Notes: generated by a model from the sequence alone, not told the origin. A stretch of DNA of 64,000 bases from Aquisediminimonas profunda (GCF_019443285.1 NZ_CP080327.1:1291001-1355000), one strand, 5' to 3'; positions 42,871-57,147 are shown, counted from the first letter of the stretch. Numbers and translations: made by a program.

Positions 42871-44388
42871 TTAGCGGTTGCGGATAAAGGCACGAATGTC
42901 TGACGACAGCTTGTGCAGGTCCTCATCGCGCACATACATCATGTGGCCAGCACCGTAATAATGAAACTGGATCCGCTCGGCGGGAAAACCTGGACGCGAA
43001 AGTGCATATTCAGCCCCGAAGAATGGCGTGGCAAAGTCGTAATAGCCTTGGGCGACGAACAATTTCAGCCCGCTGTTTTCGCGCATCGCCTTGCCCAGAT
43101 AGGGCGCGACATTGAAGTAGTAGGCGCTGTCATCGCGACCATCAATTTTCCAATCCCAGTCGTTGACGCCGCCGATCGTCACATATTCGCGATCCGCCTT
43201 GAAGCCCAGCGTGTCACGCACATAGCTGTTGAACGCAGCGGTGTAGCCGCCATCGATCCCGTAGAAACTGGGATCATTGTCTGGCTGTTCGCCCGCCGTA
43301 TCAAGGTCCTTACCGGTGTAGCGCGTGTCGAGCCGCCCGATTGTGAGGCCACGATCCCGAAGCAATTCCTTGTAGAATCGCCCGGGCAGGACCCGGAGGT
43401 TGGCGCGATCAAGAAAGGCCTCGCTCAAACCGGTGAAACGGGCAAGCTTCTGGCGTATTGCAGCGCGCTCGGGGTCTGCAAGCGCACTCCCCTTGGCGAG
43501 GGCAGTTAGATACTCGCCTGCTGCAAAGGAACGCGCTTGCGCCACGAATTCCTCAACAGTCACGGGCCGATCCGCAACCTTGTTGTGGTACCAGGCAGTC
43601 GCAGCCATCGAAGGAAGGGCCACGACGTAGACCATTTCGTTGCCCTCGACTTCTGCCTGAGCGCCAAAGTCCAGGATGGTCGAAATCAGGATCACCCCAT
43701 TGAGCGCGACATCATTATAGTTGCCTTCGAGTTCATGAACGACAGCAGCAGAACGGGTCGTCCCATAACTTTCTCCGCCGAGGAACTTGGGCGCATTCCA
43801 GCGGCCATTATCGCGAAGCCAGATGCGGATGAACTGTGCGACCGACTTGGCATCCGCAGATACGCCCCAATAGTCCTTGGCCTCGGTCTTGCCCAGCGCA
43901 TGGCTGAACCCAGTCCCGACAGGATCGATGAAAACGATATCGGTGACATCAAGCAGCGATTCGGGGTTGTCCGTGACGCGGTAGGGCGGCCCGCCGTCGT
44001 CTCGCGCATCTGATGGAATGGCGACGCGTTTGGGGCCGAAAGCGCCCATATGCAGCCACAAGGATCCCGAGCCGGGCCCTCCGTTGAAGAGGAACGTCAC
44101 CGGTCGGTTAGGGTCTGCGCCGTCCTTCACATAGGCGGTTGAAAAGATGCTCGCTTTTGGCGTCCCGTCTTCCGCTTTCAGATAAGTCTCCTTTGCTGTG
44201 GCCGTATAGCTGACAGAGGTACCGCCAAAGTTTCCGCTGCGGTGACTGACGGAGATCATTGGCGGCGGAATCTCAGAAGCTGGCTTGGCCGCGTCAGCGG
44301 GCGCATCCGACTTGCCGGCTGCGGCGAACGCTGTTTGGGAGGTCACGGCGATGAACGCCGAAAAGGCAAATAGGAAAGCGCGGTGCAT
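42871..44388 (-). CDS. Exported serine carboxypeptidase (S10 family)
   Basis: A 505-residue protein with a signal peptide (cleavage around AFA-AAG, residue 23) and an alpha/beta-hydrolase peptidase fold. FNGGPGSGSLWLHMGAFGP forms the oxyanion region, the nucleophile is S207 in GGESYG, and the acid and base lie in GYYDFATPF and YYGAGHMMY near the C-terminus. S10 enzymes remove C-terminal residues from peptides at acid pH; here it would act in the periplasm or outside. GGGGA lies 5 bases before ATG 44388. It may be co-transcribed with sseA and metC, although the functional link is not evident. Confidence 0.9.
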   Translation of the reverse strand: MHRAFLFAFSAFIAVTSQTAFAAAGKSDAPADAAKPASEIPPPMISVSHRSGNFGGTSVSYTATAKETYLKAEDGTPKASIFSTAYVKDGADPNRPVTFLFNGGPGSGSLWLHMGAFGPKRVAIPSDARDDGGPPYRVTDNPESLLDVTDIVFIDPVGTGFSHALGKTEAKDYWGVSADAKSVAQFIRIWLRDNGRWNAPKFLGGESYGTTRSAAVVHELEGNYNDVALNGVILISTILDFGAQAEVEGNEMVYVVALPSMAATAWYHNKVADRPVTVEEFVAQARSFAAGEYLTALAKGSALADPERAAIRQKLARFTGLSEAFLDRANLRVLPGRFYKELLRDRGLTIGRLDTRYTGKDLDTAGEQPDNDPSFYGIDGGYTAAFNSYVRDTLGFKADREYVTIGGVNDWDWKIDGRDDSAYYFNVAPYLGKAMRENSGLKLFVAQGYYDFATPFFGAEYALSRPGFPAERIQFHYYGAGHMMYVRDEDLHKLSSDIRAFIRNR

Positions 44389-44474
44389 GAATATCCCCGG
44401 ATGTGTTTTAGCCATCGCACATTGTGGCAAGGGATGGGCTTCACCTCAAGCAATGCTTTGCCTAAAGGTGAAGG

Positions 44475-44918
44475 ATGCGCACTCATCTTGGCCAGACCAG
44501 CATATTGCCCGCTTCGCCTGACGAAGCCGTGCTCGATTATCCGGCAAACCCGAGGCCCGGTACTGCCTATCTCGTTCGATTTGCAGCGCCCGAATTTACG
44601 TCGCTGTGCCCCGTGACCGGTCAGCCCGACTTTGCGCACCTGGTGATCGATTATGTGCCGGACGAAACAATCGTCGAATCGAAATCGTTGAAGCTGTTTT
44701 TGGGCTCCTTTCGCAATCACGCTGCGTTCCATGAGGACTGCACTGTGGGTATCGCACAACGCCTCTTTGCGGAAATGAAACCCGTCTGGCTCCGTATTGG
44801 AGGGTATTGGTATCCGCGCGGCGGCATCCCGATCGACGTATTTTGGCAATCCGGAAGTCCACCGAAAGATGTCTGGATCCCGGATCAAGGGGTCAGTCCC
44901 TATCGAGGCAGAGGCTGA
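44475..44918 (+). CDS. queF: NADPH-dependent 7-cyano-7-deazaguanine reductase
   Basis: A 147-residue short-form QueF that reduces preQ0 to preQ1 in queuosine tRNA-modification synthesis. The catalytic Cys45 and Asp52 are in [14 protein letters not shown], and [15 protein letters not shown] is the NADPH-binding signature of the family. AGGTG stands 5 bases before the ATG. It is divergent from the S10 peptidase gene; no preQ1 riboswitch was seen in the 86-base gap. Confidence 0.95.
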   Translation: MRTHLGQTSILPASPDEAVLDYPANPRPGTAYLVRFAAPEFTSLCPVTGQPDFAHLVIDYVPDETIVESKSLKLFLGSFRNHAAFHEDCTVGIAQRLFAEMKPVWLRIGGYWYPRGGIPIDVFWQSGSPPKDVWIPDQGVSPYRGRG

Positions 44919-45040
44919 TCGCACCAATTTGAGTATGACTTGGAATCAATTGCAACCATTACTGATCTTTAACAGTAACTTCAGAATGTCCTTCTAGTCT
45001 TCTTGCTTGATAGTATTGATGAGTCTGCAGCAGGGTCGAG

Positions 45041-47404
45041 ATGGTTACCAAGAAGGAGCGGCTTTACGCGGTCATTCCCGCGGGTCTGGAAGACTGGGTC
45101 GCCAACCGCCTGGTTCGCGCGCACATCCGGATTCTTACGGCACTTGTTCTCGGCCATTTGCTTAACGCTGGTGCAATCGCCGTCGCATTTTACGGGCGCA
45201 TTCCGACCCTTGCGCTTTTTCTTGGATGTACAGCAGTGGCACTTGTCGGAGCCCACCGGTTTTGGCTGGGCCAAGGCGAGCGCAAACGCCTTTCGCGTAT
45301 CGGATCGCAGGCAATGGTTCGGCAGCTGGAGGCCAACACCCTTGCAATGGCTTTGATCGCGTCAGGCAGCATTTTTGCGTTGATGCCGTATGGCGGGCCA
45401 TCCCATCAGCTCATGCTCGCGGTTGTCGGCATGTCCCTGATTGGTGCAGCAGGTTATACAATGCGCACGCTGCCGCGCGCCGCCATTGGCTATATTGCGA
45501 TCATTGCAGTTGGCCTGATAGCAGCCCTGCTGGGCACAGGAACCTTGACGGCATTGGCAACCTGCATCCTGATCGGCGCGTCCGCTCTGCTTCTGTGCCG
45601 CATGGCCCTGACAGCCTATACCTTGTTCGTCGTGCGGATTGTGCGCGAGCGGGAGCGCAATTCGTCGATTGAAACGGTCAAGATGCTGCTCAATGACTTT
45701 GAAGACCAAGGCTCCGATTGGTTGTTCGAGATTGACCGCGACAGGCGAATACTGGGTGCCTCGAAACATTTCTCAGATCAGACGGGTCTGGCACCCGAAA
45801 ATCTCAATGGTCGGTTGTTTGAAAATCTTTTCCAGACCGGGCCCGAATGTGCCCAGCTTGTCGATCACCTGGTCAACCGTCGGGCTTTTCGTGGCCTCGC
45901 GCTCCAACTGGCGCAGGAAGATGGAAGGCCGCCCCGCTGGTGGTCGGTCAGTGCGCGACCGGCAACAGGCGGAACGCGCAATGGGGTCTGCTTTCGCGGT
46001 GTCATCAGTGATGTGAGTGCCGAGAAGCAGGCGGAGGCGCGCGTTCGTCATATGGCGCATTATGATGCCCTGACAGGTCTGCCCAATCGCCTGATGTTCA
46101 ACAATGCGTTGTCGCGGATGGTCGCAGATGAGGTCGCATCGCAGCGGCTGGTCGTGATGCTGATCGATGTGGATCACTTCAAGGCAGTCAATGACTCCCT
46201 CGGCCATCCCATAGGAGATCAGTTCCTGCGTGCCGTCTCGTCGCGATTGATCGAAGGCGTGACAAAGAGCGGTCTCGGCGGAGAGGGTCATATCCTCGCC
46301 CGGCTTGGAGGTGACGAGTTTGCAGTCATGATGGCGGGCGAAGATTCTGCTGATCACGCAATAAGGCTGGCCCAGAAGCTGGTGACGAAAATGGCGGAAC
46401 CTTTCCTTGTTTCTGGTCACCAGATCATGTCCGGCGTGAGCATCGGCTTGGCGATTGCGCCCTTCGACGGCCAAAGCGCCGAGGCTTTGCAGCGCAATGC
46501 CGACTTGGCGCTATACTGCGCCAAGGACAACGGTCGCGGCTGCTGGGAACGGTTCGAAACGGGCATGGATGTCGCGGTGCGGGAGCGTCACGCCATGGAA
46601 CGCGACTTGCGGAACGCCCTTGCTGCTGGCGAAATGCGCCTCTTCTTCCAACCGCTGGTCGATGTGTCCACAGGCAAACAAAGTGGATTTGAGGCGCTGA
46701 TCCGCTGGGAAAGCGCAGCACGCGGGCTGGTCATGCCGGACGAATTCATCCCGCTCGCCGAAGAAACGGGGTTGATTGTGCCGCTTGGCGAATGGGTCAT
46801 CCGGGCGGCCATGGCTGAAGCTGTCCGATGGACGGAGCCCTTGACGGTTGCTGTCAATGTGTCCCCGGTGCAGATGCGCAGCCCCGGTCTGTTGCCGACA
46901 ATCATCAATTCTCTGGCAGAAACCAGTCTGGACCCGGCACGTTTCGAAGTTGAAATTACCGAAGGCGTCCTGCTTCACGAAAGTGAAGCCAATATGACGG
47001 TCCTGCATCGCATGCGCGATCTGGGCATCAAGGTCGCACTCGACGACTTTGGAACCGGCTATTCCTCGCTCAACTATCTTCGGACCTTCCCGTTCGACAA
47101 GATCAAGATCGACCGGAGCTTCGTCAACGATCTGGAAAATCGCGAAGACTGCCGCGCAATCGTGAGCGCAGTGATCGGTCTTGCGAACAATCTGGGCATG
47201 GTTACCCTCGCTGAAGGTGTCGAGGATGCGGCCCAGCTTGAACAATTGCGTCTGGAAGGCTGCTCAATGGTTCAGGGCTATCTTTTCGGGAAGGCAATGC
47301 CCGCAGGACATTACACGGATTCCGAGCCCCGGGATCTGCCTGACGCCGAACCGATCGCTCGCATTGAACCAGATGAGCCGCCGGGGGAGCGAAAGGTTGC
47401 CTGA
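45041..47404 (+). CDS. Membrane GGDEF-EAL cyclic-di-GMP enzyme with PAS domain
   Basis: A 787-residue protein with about six N-terminal membrane helices (residues 30-210, MASE-like), a PAS-like domain (about 225-325), GGDEF and EAL. The cyclase motif GGDEF is intact (about residue 422) and the phosphodiesterase motif EAL is intact (FEALIRW, about 551), with DDFGTGYSSL and EGVED also present. Both activities are therefore possible and sequence alone does not tell which dominates. It senses through the membrane or PAS domain and changes cyclic-di-GMP. It stands as a single gene, 122 bases after queF. Confidence 0.93.
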   Translation: MVTKKERLYAVIPAGLEDWVANRLVRAHIRILTALVLGHLLNAGAIAVAFYGRIPTLALFLGCTAVALVGAHRFWLGQGERKRLSRIGSQAMVRQLEANTLAMALIASGSIFALMPYGGPSHQLMLAVVGMSLIGAAGYTMRTLPRAAIGYIAIIAVGLIAALLGTGTLTALATCILIGASALLLCRMALTAYTLFVVRIVRERERNSSIETVKMLLNDFEDQGSDWLFEIDRDRRILGASKHFSDQTGLAPENLNGRLFENLFQTGPECAQLVDHLVNRRAFRGLALQLAQEDGRPPRWWSVSARPATGGTRNGVCFRGVISDVSAEKQAEARVRHMAHYDALTGLPNRLMFNNALSRMVADEVASQRLVVMLIDVDHFKAVNDSLGHPIGDQFLRAVSSRLIEGVTKSGLGGEGHILARLGGDEFAVMMAGEDSADHAIRLAQKLVTKMAEPFLVSGHQIMSGVSIGLAIAPFDGQSAEALQRNADLALYCAKDNGRGCWERFETGMDVAVRERHAMERDLRNALAAGEMRLFFQPLVDVSTGKQSGFEALIRWESAARGLVMPDEFIPLAEETGLIVPLGEWVIRAAMAEAVRWTEPLTVAVNVSPVQMRSPGLLPTIINSLAETSLDPARFEVEITEGVLLHESEANMTVLHRMRDLGIKVALDDFGTGYSSLNYLRTFPFDKIKIDRSFVNDLENREDCRAIVSAVIGLANNLGMVTLAEGVEDAAQLEQLRLEGCSMVQGYLFGKAMPAGHYTDSEPRDLPDAEPIARIEPDEPPGERKVA

Positions 47405-47476
47405 TTTTCGCACAATTGCGATGAAGCGAGGGGTGCCTGTATCGTAATGTTCATATTCAATCCCTATTGTCAGGGA

Positions 47477-47881
47477 ATGAGTGAAGCCATTCCACATTAC
47501 CATCCGATTGGCATCCTGCCTGCCGACATTGATTTCATGGGCCATGTGAACAACGCGCGCTATCTTGGCTGGGTGCAGGATGCTGTGCTCGATCACTGGA
47601 AAAGCCTTGCTCCACCCGACGCCGTTGCAAAATATCTCTGGGTCGCGCTGAAACACGAAATTACCTACCGCAAGCCAGCCTTCCTGAATGATGAGGTGAT
47701 CGCCACCGTCATTCTTGAAAAGGTTCAGGGCGCGCGATCCTTTTATGAAACGCTCATCAAGCGCGGTGAAGAGGTATTGGCTGAAGTCAAATCCAGCTGG
47801 TGCTGCATCGATGCTGAAACCCTGCGCCCCGCGCGAATTGCGGCGGATATTGCGGAACGGTTCTTTTCAAAGAAGGACTAG
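47477..47881 (+). CDS. Hotdog-fold acyl-CoA thioesterase
   Basis: A 134-residue protein of the 4-hydroxybenzoyl-CoA/YbgC-type thioesterases. The active-site aspartate and its helix are in DIDFMGHVNNARYLGW, followed by the long strand pattern ending in a short helix. It would hydrolyse acyl-CoAs in the cytoplasm. ATG 47477 is chosen because it begins the family alignment; the frame extends to 47447. Its stop overlaps the OPT transporter stop in convergent orientation. Confidence 0.87.
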   Translation: MSEAIPHYHPIGILPADIDFMGHVNNARYLGWVQDAVLDHWKSLAPPDAVAKYLWVALKHEITYRKPAFLNDEVIATVILEKVQGARSFYETLIKRGEEVLAEVKSSWCCIDAETLRPARIAADIAERFFSKKD

Positions 47882-49809
47882 CCTTCGCTCACTGCTTTGC
47901 GGGCCGCCCGATAGAGGGCGCCAACCGCGCCAATGAACAGTACCAGCCCGATTGCAATGCCGGGGGTCCTGAAACTGTCTCCGACCACGGCCAGTGGCGC
48001 GTCGCCTCCGGCGCTGGCAACGATCCCGGCAAAGGCAACGCCGAACAGGCTTTCCCCCACGATCAGGCCCGTTGCTGCGAGTACGCCCATCCTCCGGGCG
48101 AATTCCGGATCGCGGTGAGTCTTGACGCTTCGATCATAAAAATGTCCCAGCACAGCGCCGATCGGGATCAACAGTGTCAGCGCCATGGGCAGATAGATGC
48201 CCATGCCCACGCAGAGCGGCGGCAATCGCATCTTGCCAAACCGGCCCAGTGTCTCGTCGACAATGATCGATACGGCACCCAGCACGGCACCGAATCCGAT
48301 AAGGCCCCAATTCAGGCTGTCACCCAATACGCCTCTGGCGAGCGCCGAGATGAGTGCGGCCTGTGGTGCAGCGAGGGCGTTGGGCCCTGCATTAGGCGCT
48401 CCGGAGTAGCCGAACGCTGCATTCAGCAGGTCCAGCACCGGGGGAATGACCAGCGAGCCAAAGATAACACCGATCACGAGCGCCACCTGCTGCTTCCAGG
48501 GCGTTGCGCCGACAAGTTGCCCGGTTTTCAGATCCTGAAGATTGTCATTCGATATCGTCGCAATCGAAAAGACGATGCCGGTGGTGAAGATGGCATAGGC
48601 AATCAGCGCCTGGGTTTGCTCGACCGTGCCGCCGCGTCCATAGACCAGAACCAGCAGCAGCGCAGCACCCAGAACGGCAAGGATGCCGACCCCCGAAACC
48701 GGACTGTTCGATGCCCCGATGAGCCCGGCCATGTAACCGCACACCGATGCAATGACGACGCCAATGACCAGCACATAGACCAGCGTGCCGAGGATCACCG
48801 GTGCAATGCCGTCGGCAATGGCGGTATCGGCTGCAAAAACCCACAACAACCCGGCGATTGGGAGAAGCAGCGCGAGGATCGTTCCGCCGACAATGCTGAT
48901 GGGCAGGTCGCGCTCTGTCAGTTCGAGCGCTTGCCCGGACTTGCGAGCGTCAGCCGTTGCCATTGCGCCGCGAATCCCGCGAATGATAGGGCCAAGGATT
49001 CGGAACAGGCTCCACAAGGCGGCAACGCCGATCGTTCCGGCGCCGATAAAGCGCACGTCGTTGCGGAATGTATCATCCACCAACGCGGTGATATCTCCGC
49101 TCGCACCATGCATCGCAGTAAGGATCGGTACCAGCCCCGCCCAGGTGACGAGCATCCCGACTGCCATCGCGATGCCAACCGAAAGCCCGACAAGGTGGCC
49201 GACACCGATCAGGGCCATCGACAGGCTGGTCGAAGCGCCGCTTGCCCCCGCGCCAACCCTGAATGTCGTCGCGACCTCTGCCGCCGCCACCTTCATTGCT
49301 GCAAGCAATGCAAAGCCAGCCGATGTCAGTGACCCGAGGACAATCATTCTCAGGCCCTTGGCGTTTTCCGCTGCACCATCTGCCGACCCGAAACCGACCC
49401 GGAGTACTTCCGCTGCAGCCACGCCTTCGGGATAGGGCAGGTCGGACCCGGTAACGAGTGCGCGCCGCAACGGCACCGAAAACATAACGCCCAAAGTCCC
49501 GCCGATCGCGCAGACCGCAGCAGTGATCCAGTACGGGAAGCCCTGCCACCAGCCGATCATGACCAGGCCCGGTAGCACAAAGATGATCGCGGCGAGCGTC
49601 CCGGCTGCAGACGCAATCGTCTGGACGATATTGTTTTCAAGGATGTTCGAGTTCCCGGCGATACGCAGCAAGGCCATCGAAATCACTGCCGCCGGAATCG
49701 AGGTTGCAAAGGTCAGGCCGACCTTGAGGCCCAGATAGACATTGGCCGCAGTGAACAGCAAGGTGATGAAACCGCCAAGGACCACACCGCGGAATGTCAG
49801 TTCGCGCAT
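47878..49809 (-). CDS. OPT family oligopeptide/metal-chelate transporter
   Basis: A 643-residue integral membrane protein with around 15 predicted helices and the OPT family start RELTFRGVVLGGFITLLFTAANVYLGLKVGLTFATSIPAAV (shown here as positions 1-42 of the product). NIVQTIASAAGT and GASNSPVSG are further conserved. OPT proteins import short peptides or metal-siderophore complexes; bacterial substrates are mostly unknown. Its ATG shares a base with the P450 stop (TGATG), so it is coupled to that gene. The frame continuing to 50124 lies within the P450 gene and is rejected. Confidence 0.9.
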   Translation of the reverse strand: MRELTFRGVVLGGFITLLFTAANVYLGLKVGLTFATSIPAAVISMALLRIAGNSNILENNIVQTIASAAGTLAAIIFVLPGLVMIGWWQGFPYWITAAVCAIGGTLGVMFSVPLRRALVTGSDLPYPEGVAAAEVLRVGFGSADGAAENAKGLRMIVLGSLTSAGFALLAAMKVAAAEVATTFRVGAGASGASTSLSMALIGVGHLVGLSVGIAMAVGMLVTWAGLVPILTAMHGASGDITALVDDTFRNDVRFIGAGTIGVAALWSLFRILGPIIRGIRGAMATADARKSGQALELTERDLPISIVGGTILALLLPIAGLLWVFAADTAIADGIAPVILGTLVYVLVIGVVIASVCGYMAGLIGASNSPVSGVGILAVLGAALLLVLVYGRGGTVEQTQALIAYAIFTTGIVFSIATISNDNLQDLKTGQLVGATPWKQQVALVIGVIFGSLVIPPVLDLLNAAFGYSGAPNAGPNALAAPQAALISALARGVLGDSLNWGLIGFGAVLGAVSIIVDETLGRFGKMRLPPLCVGMGIYLPMALTLLIPIGAVLGHFYDRSVKTHRDPEFARRMGVLAATGLIVGESLFGVAFAGIVASAGGDAPLAVVGDSFRTPGIAIGLVLFIGAVGALYRAARKAVSEG

Positions 49810-51089
49810 CAGTTCGCCTCGAACCGGATGGGAAGGCGCTTCAGTCCGCCGACAAAAGTGGACTCCACACGGGCCGGCTCGCCAGCGAGTTCGATTGACT
49901 TGAGGCGGGGCAGCAACTCTTCCATCAGGATCCGCATTTCCATGCGGGCAAGATGCTGGCCCAGGCAGACGTGCCCGCCAAAGCCGAAGGCGATCTGGTT
50001 GTTGGGTGTGCGGTCCGGATTGAAGGTAAAGGGGTCTTCGAACACGGCTTCGTCGCGATTGCCGCTGGGGTAGCACAGCATCAGCCAGTCCCCCTTGGCA
50101 ATCTTCTGGCCGGAAAGTTCGCAATCTTCCGTCGCCGTGCGCAGGAAGTGCTGGACGGGCGTGGTCCAGCGGATGGCCTCTTCGATCAGCCCTGCTGTAT
50201 CGGCCGTGCCGTCGCGATACCGCGCGAACAGGGCCGGATTCTTGGCCAGTTCCATGATGGCCCCTGCGGTCGAGGCCGATGTTGTGTCATGGCCTGCGGT
50301 GGCGACGATCATGTAATAGCCATTGGCCTCGCGGTCCGGAATAGGCGCCCCATTGATTGTGCCTGTGGCAATCACCGTGGCAAGATCATCTCTCGGGTGG
50401 GCGCGTCGGTCCGCCGTAATTGCCGCAAAATAAGTCTCGAAATCGGCAATAACGAACTGCAGCATCTGGATTGCCTGTTCAGCACTGACAATTTCCGCCC
50501 GCGCCCGGTTGATTTCGGGATCGGTCGGGCCAAACAATTGCTGGGTCAGCATGAGCATCCGGGGCTCATCCTCCGGGGGGACCCCGAGAATGTTCATCAC
50601 GACGTGGAGCGGATAATAGGCCGCAACATCCTTGGCGAAATCGCATTCGCCGCCCATTGCCAGCATCTTTTCGACCGTGTCGCGGGCGATCTCCCGAATG
50701 CGGGCTTCGATGGTGCGCAAATTCTTGGGCATGAACCAGCTTTGCGTCAGCAGTCGGTATTTCATGTGATCCGGCGCATCCATCTGGACAAGCGAACGGA
50801 TCAAGTGGCCATCATGGTTCGGCGTAATGGCCTTGACCAGCGCCTCAGCGTCCCGATCGACCAGAGTGGGAGAGCGAACGGCGCTGGCGAAACGCACGTT
50901 GTTCTTGCTGATTTCAAGAATATCGGCGTGCTTCGTGACGGCCCAGAACGGATCGAACCGCTCATTTTCAGCAATTGCGAGCGGCATGTTTGCCCGGGCC
51001 CAGGAATATTTCTCGTGCAGTCCGTTCCATTCGCCGTAGGCCTTGGGGTCGACAAGGGCAGCAGCGATATCGGTTGGCAGTATTGGCAT
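49809..51089 (-). CDS. Cytochrome P450
   Basis: A 426-residue soluble P450 monooxygenase. The I-helix shows AGHDTTS, the K-helix EEAIRW (E-x-x-R), and the heme-thiolate loop FGFGGHVCLGQHLAR with its cysteine ligand. The style (YPLHVVMNILGVP, CYPSGNRDEAVF) is that of bacterial class I P450s acting on terpenoids, steroids or fatty acids. No ferredoxin or reductase gene is nearby. ATG 51089 has AGGG 9 bases upstream; ATG 51095 overlaps the preceding stop (ATGA) but is only 3 bases from that site. It lies between a HerA-like ATPase and an OPT transporter in an overlapping operon. Confidence 0.93.
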   Translation of the reverse strand: MPILPTDIAAALVDPKAYGEWNGLHEKYSWARANMPLAIAENERFDPFWAVTKHADILEISKNNVRFASAVRSPTLVDRDAEALVKAITPNHDGHLIRSLVQMDAPDHMKYRLLTQSWFMPKNLRTIEARIREIARDTVEKMLAMGGECDFAKDVAAYYPLHVVMNILGVPPEDEPRMLMLTQQLFGPTDPEINRARAEIVSAEQAIQMLQFVIADFETYFAAITADRRAHPRDDLATVIATGTINGAPIPDREANGYYMIVATAGHDTTSASTAGAIMELAKNPALFARYRDGTADTAGLIEEAIRWTTPVQHFLRTATEDCELSGQKIAKGDWLMLCYPSGNRDEAVFEDPFTFNPDRTPNNQIAFGFGGHVCLGQHLARMEMRILMEELLPRLKSIELAGEPARVESTFVGGLKRLPIRFEAN

Positions 51090-51091
51090 TG

Positions 51092-52687
51092 TCATCTTCC
51101 CTTGAACAATCCACCCAGCAGGCCGCGGAGCAACTGGCCGCCAAGCTGCCCCGCAATCTTCCGGCCAACGGACGTCGCTGCAGAACGGGCGGCTGACTCG
51201 ACCATCTTTTCTGCGAAACTCGGTTTTGCGTCTTCGCGCGCCTTGGCAGCGGCGGCGCGCTCGGCCTCGCGCGCTTGTCGTGCTGCTTCACGGTCAATGA
51301 TCACTTGCTGGCGTGCCTGTTCCTTGGCGGCAATGGCTGCCTGCTTGTCAGCTTCGGCCTGAGCGGATTGAGCAGCCGCAGCCGCAGCGGCCTCGGCCTG
51401 TTTCGATGCCAGGATTTCTTCCGCAGATTCCCGGTCGATCAAAGTGTCATATTTCGTGCCGATTGCATCCGTCTGGATCATCACGGCGCGTTCTTGCGGC
51501 GTCGCCGGGCCGACGCGAGAGGCGGGGGCCTTGATCAGCGTGCGTTCGACAGGAGAGGGCGCGCCATCGGGCTGCAACAGAGATACGAGTGCTTCGCCAA
51601 CTTTCAACTCGGTTATGGCTGTTGTGACGTCGATCTTCGGATTGGCGCGAAAGGTTTCTGCTGCGGACTTTACTGCGGCCTGGTCGCGCGGTGTAAAGGC
51701 ATTGAGCTTGTGTTGCACGCGATTGCCAAGCTGCCCGGCAACGGTGTCGGGAATGTCGATCGGGTTCTGTGTGATGAAATAAACACCGACGCCTTTGGAC
51801 CGGATCAGACGGACGACCTGTTCGATCTTTTCCACCAGGGCTTTCGGCGCATCATTGAAAAGCAGGTGAGCTTCATCGAAGAAGAAGCAGAGCCTTGGCT
51901 TGTCCGGATCGCCGATTTCGGGAAGCGTTTCGAACAGTTCGGACAAGAGCCACAAGAGGAAGGTCGAATAGAGCTTCGGGCTGGCCATCAATTTGTCGGC
52001 CGCAAGGATATTCACGATGCCGCGACCGGAGTCGTCGCACTTGATGAAATCCTCAAGGTCGAGTGCCGGTTCTCCAAAGAAGTGATCGCCGCCCTGGCTT
52101 CTCAGTTGCAGCAGTGAGCGCTGGATCGTCCCGACGCTCTGCTTGGAGATGTTTCCATAGGTGAGCGTCAGTTCTTCCGCCCGGTTGCCGCAACTGACCA
52201 GCATGGCCTGCAGATCATCAAGGTCAAGCAGCAGAAGCCCGTCCTTGTCTGCAACATGGAAGGCGATAGTCAGTACGCCTTCTTGCACTTCGTTCAGATC
52301 CATAAGCCGCGCGAGAAGGAGCGGGCCCATTTCGGAAACCGTGGTGCGGATGGGATGGCCCTGTTCGCCGAACAGGTCCCAGAACTGCACGGGATTGTCC
52401 TTGTAGGCCCAATCGGTCTGCCCAATCTCGGCCGCGCGCGCTGCGAATATCTCATGAGTCTTAGACGTGGCCGAGCCTGCCATGCACAAACCCGACAGGT
52501 CACCTTTGACGTCGGCAACAAAGGTTGGCACGCCAACGGCCGAGAACCCCTCGACAATGCCCTGGAGCGTGACGGTCTTGCCCGTGCCGGTCGCTCCGGC
52601 GATCAGGCCATGTCGATTGGCACGTTTGAGATTGAGGATCTGCGGTTGCCCGCCACCTGTACCGATAAAAATGCCTTCATCCGCCAT
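51092..52687 (-). CDS. HerA-like helicase domain ATPase (DUF853/YjgR type)
   Basis: A 531-residue FtsK/HerA-class P-loop ATPase. Walker A is GATGTGKT (residues 31-38), Walker B is [11 protein letters not shown], and [26 protein letters not shown] is typical of the DUF853/YjgR family. The C-terminal part, about residues 415-490, is an Ala/Glu/Gln-rich coiled coil (many EA, QA and RA units), ending in a glycine-rich tail. The exact role of YjgR-like proteins is unknown; DNA translocation is assumed from the fold. It is the first gene of the minus-strand operon and is divergent from rpoB. Confidence 0.9.
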   Translation of the reverse strand: MADEGIFIGTGGGQPQILNLKRANRHGLIAGATGTGKTVTLQGIVEGFSAVGVPTFVADVKGDLSGLCMAGSATSKTHEIFAARAAEIGQTDWAYKDNPVQFWDLFGEQGHPIRTTVSEMGPLLLARLMDLNEVQEGVLTIAFHVADKDGLLLLDLDDLQAMLVSCGNRAEELTLTYGNISKQSVGTIQRSLLQLRSQGGDHFFGEPALDLEDFIKCDDSGRGIVNILAADKLMASPKLYSTFLLWLLSELFETLPEIGDPDKPRLCFFFDEAHLLFNDAPKALVEKIEQVVRLIRSKGVGVYFITQNPIDIPDTVAGQLGNRVQHKLNAFTPRDQAAVKSAAETFRANPKIDVTTAITELKVGEALVSLLQPDGAPSPVERTLIKAPASRVGPATPQERAVMIQTDAIGTKYDTLIDRESAEEILASKQAEAAAAAAAQSAQAEADKQAAIAAKEQARQQVIIDREAARQAREAERAAAAKAREDAKPSFAEKMVESAARSAATSVGRKIAGQLGGQLLRGLLGGLFKGR

Positions 52688-52752
52688 TACTCATCTCCCA
52701 ACGCGAGCCTTGCCATGCGCATAGCGAAGCCTCGCCCCGGACGGAAGCGGGT

Positions 52753-52781
52753 TTGACTTGCTCCAAGTCAGCATCTATATG
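52753..52781 (+). promoter_or_regulatory. rpoB promoter with palindrome in the spacer
   Basis: TTGACT (52753-52758) and TATATG (52776-52781) are separated by 17 bases, giving a strong sigma-70-type promoter with a leader of about 160 bases before rpoB. TGACTTG-CTC-CAAGTCA (52754-52770) is a perfect inverted repeat that covers the -35 and most of the spacer, a position where a bound protein would block polymerase. Confidence 0.65.
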
Positions 52782-52949
52782 AGTGCTACCGGGCCGTTTC
52801 GGGAATTGGTGTGCCGTCGCGCAGTGCATCAAGCGAATTGAAGGGCAAGGTTTCACAACGACGCGAAAAGCTGCCGGTTCCGGGGACGGAGTCGCGCGGC
52901 CTTTCGTCGTTTCGCGCGTCCGGATTACAGGCAAAGGCGAGAAATTTAC

Positions 52950-57110
<4,161 letters not shown>

Positions 57111-57147
57111 TCAACGCCACCTGAGCGAATATGAAATCTAACCCAAA

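Noticed and set aside
44389..44474. preQ1 riboswitch upstream of queF
   Set aside because: The 86-base gap shows no pseudoknot-type hairpin with an A-rich tail next to the ribosome site.
48115..49332. 405-codon plus-strand frame
   Set aside because: It is antisense to the clearly coding OPT transporter and its product is a low-complexity, His/Arg/Gln-rich sequence with no family look; a by-product of GC-biased codons.
49953..51362. 469-codon plus-strand frame
   Set aside because: It lies opposite the P450 gene, whose heme and helix motifs are intact; no motif or ribosome site supports the antisense frame.
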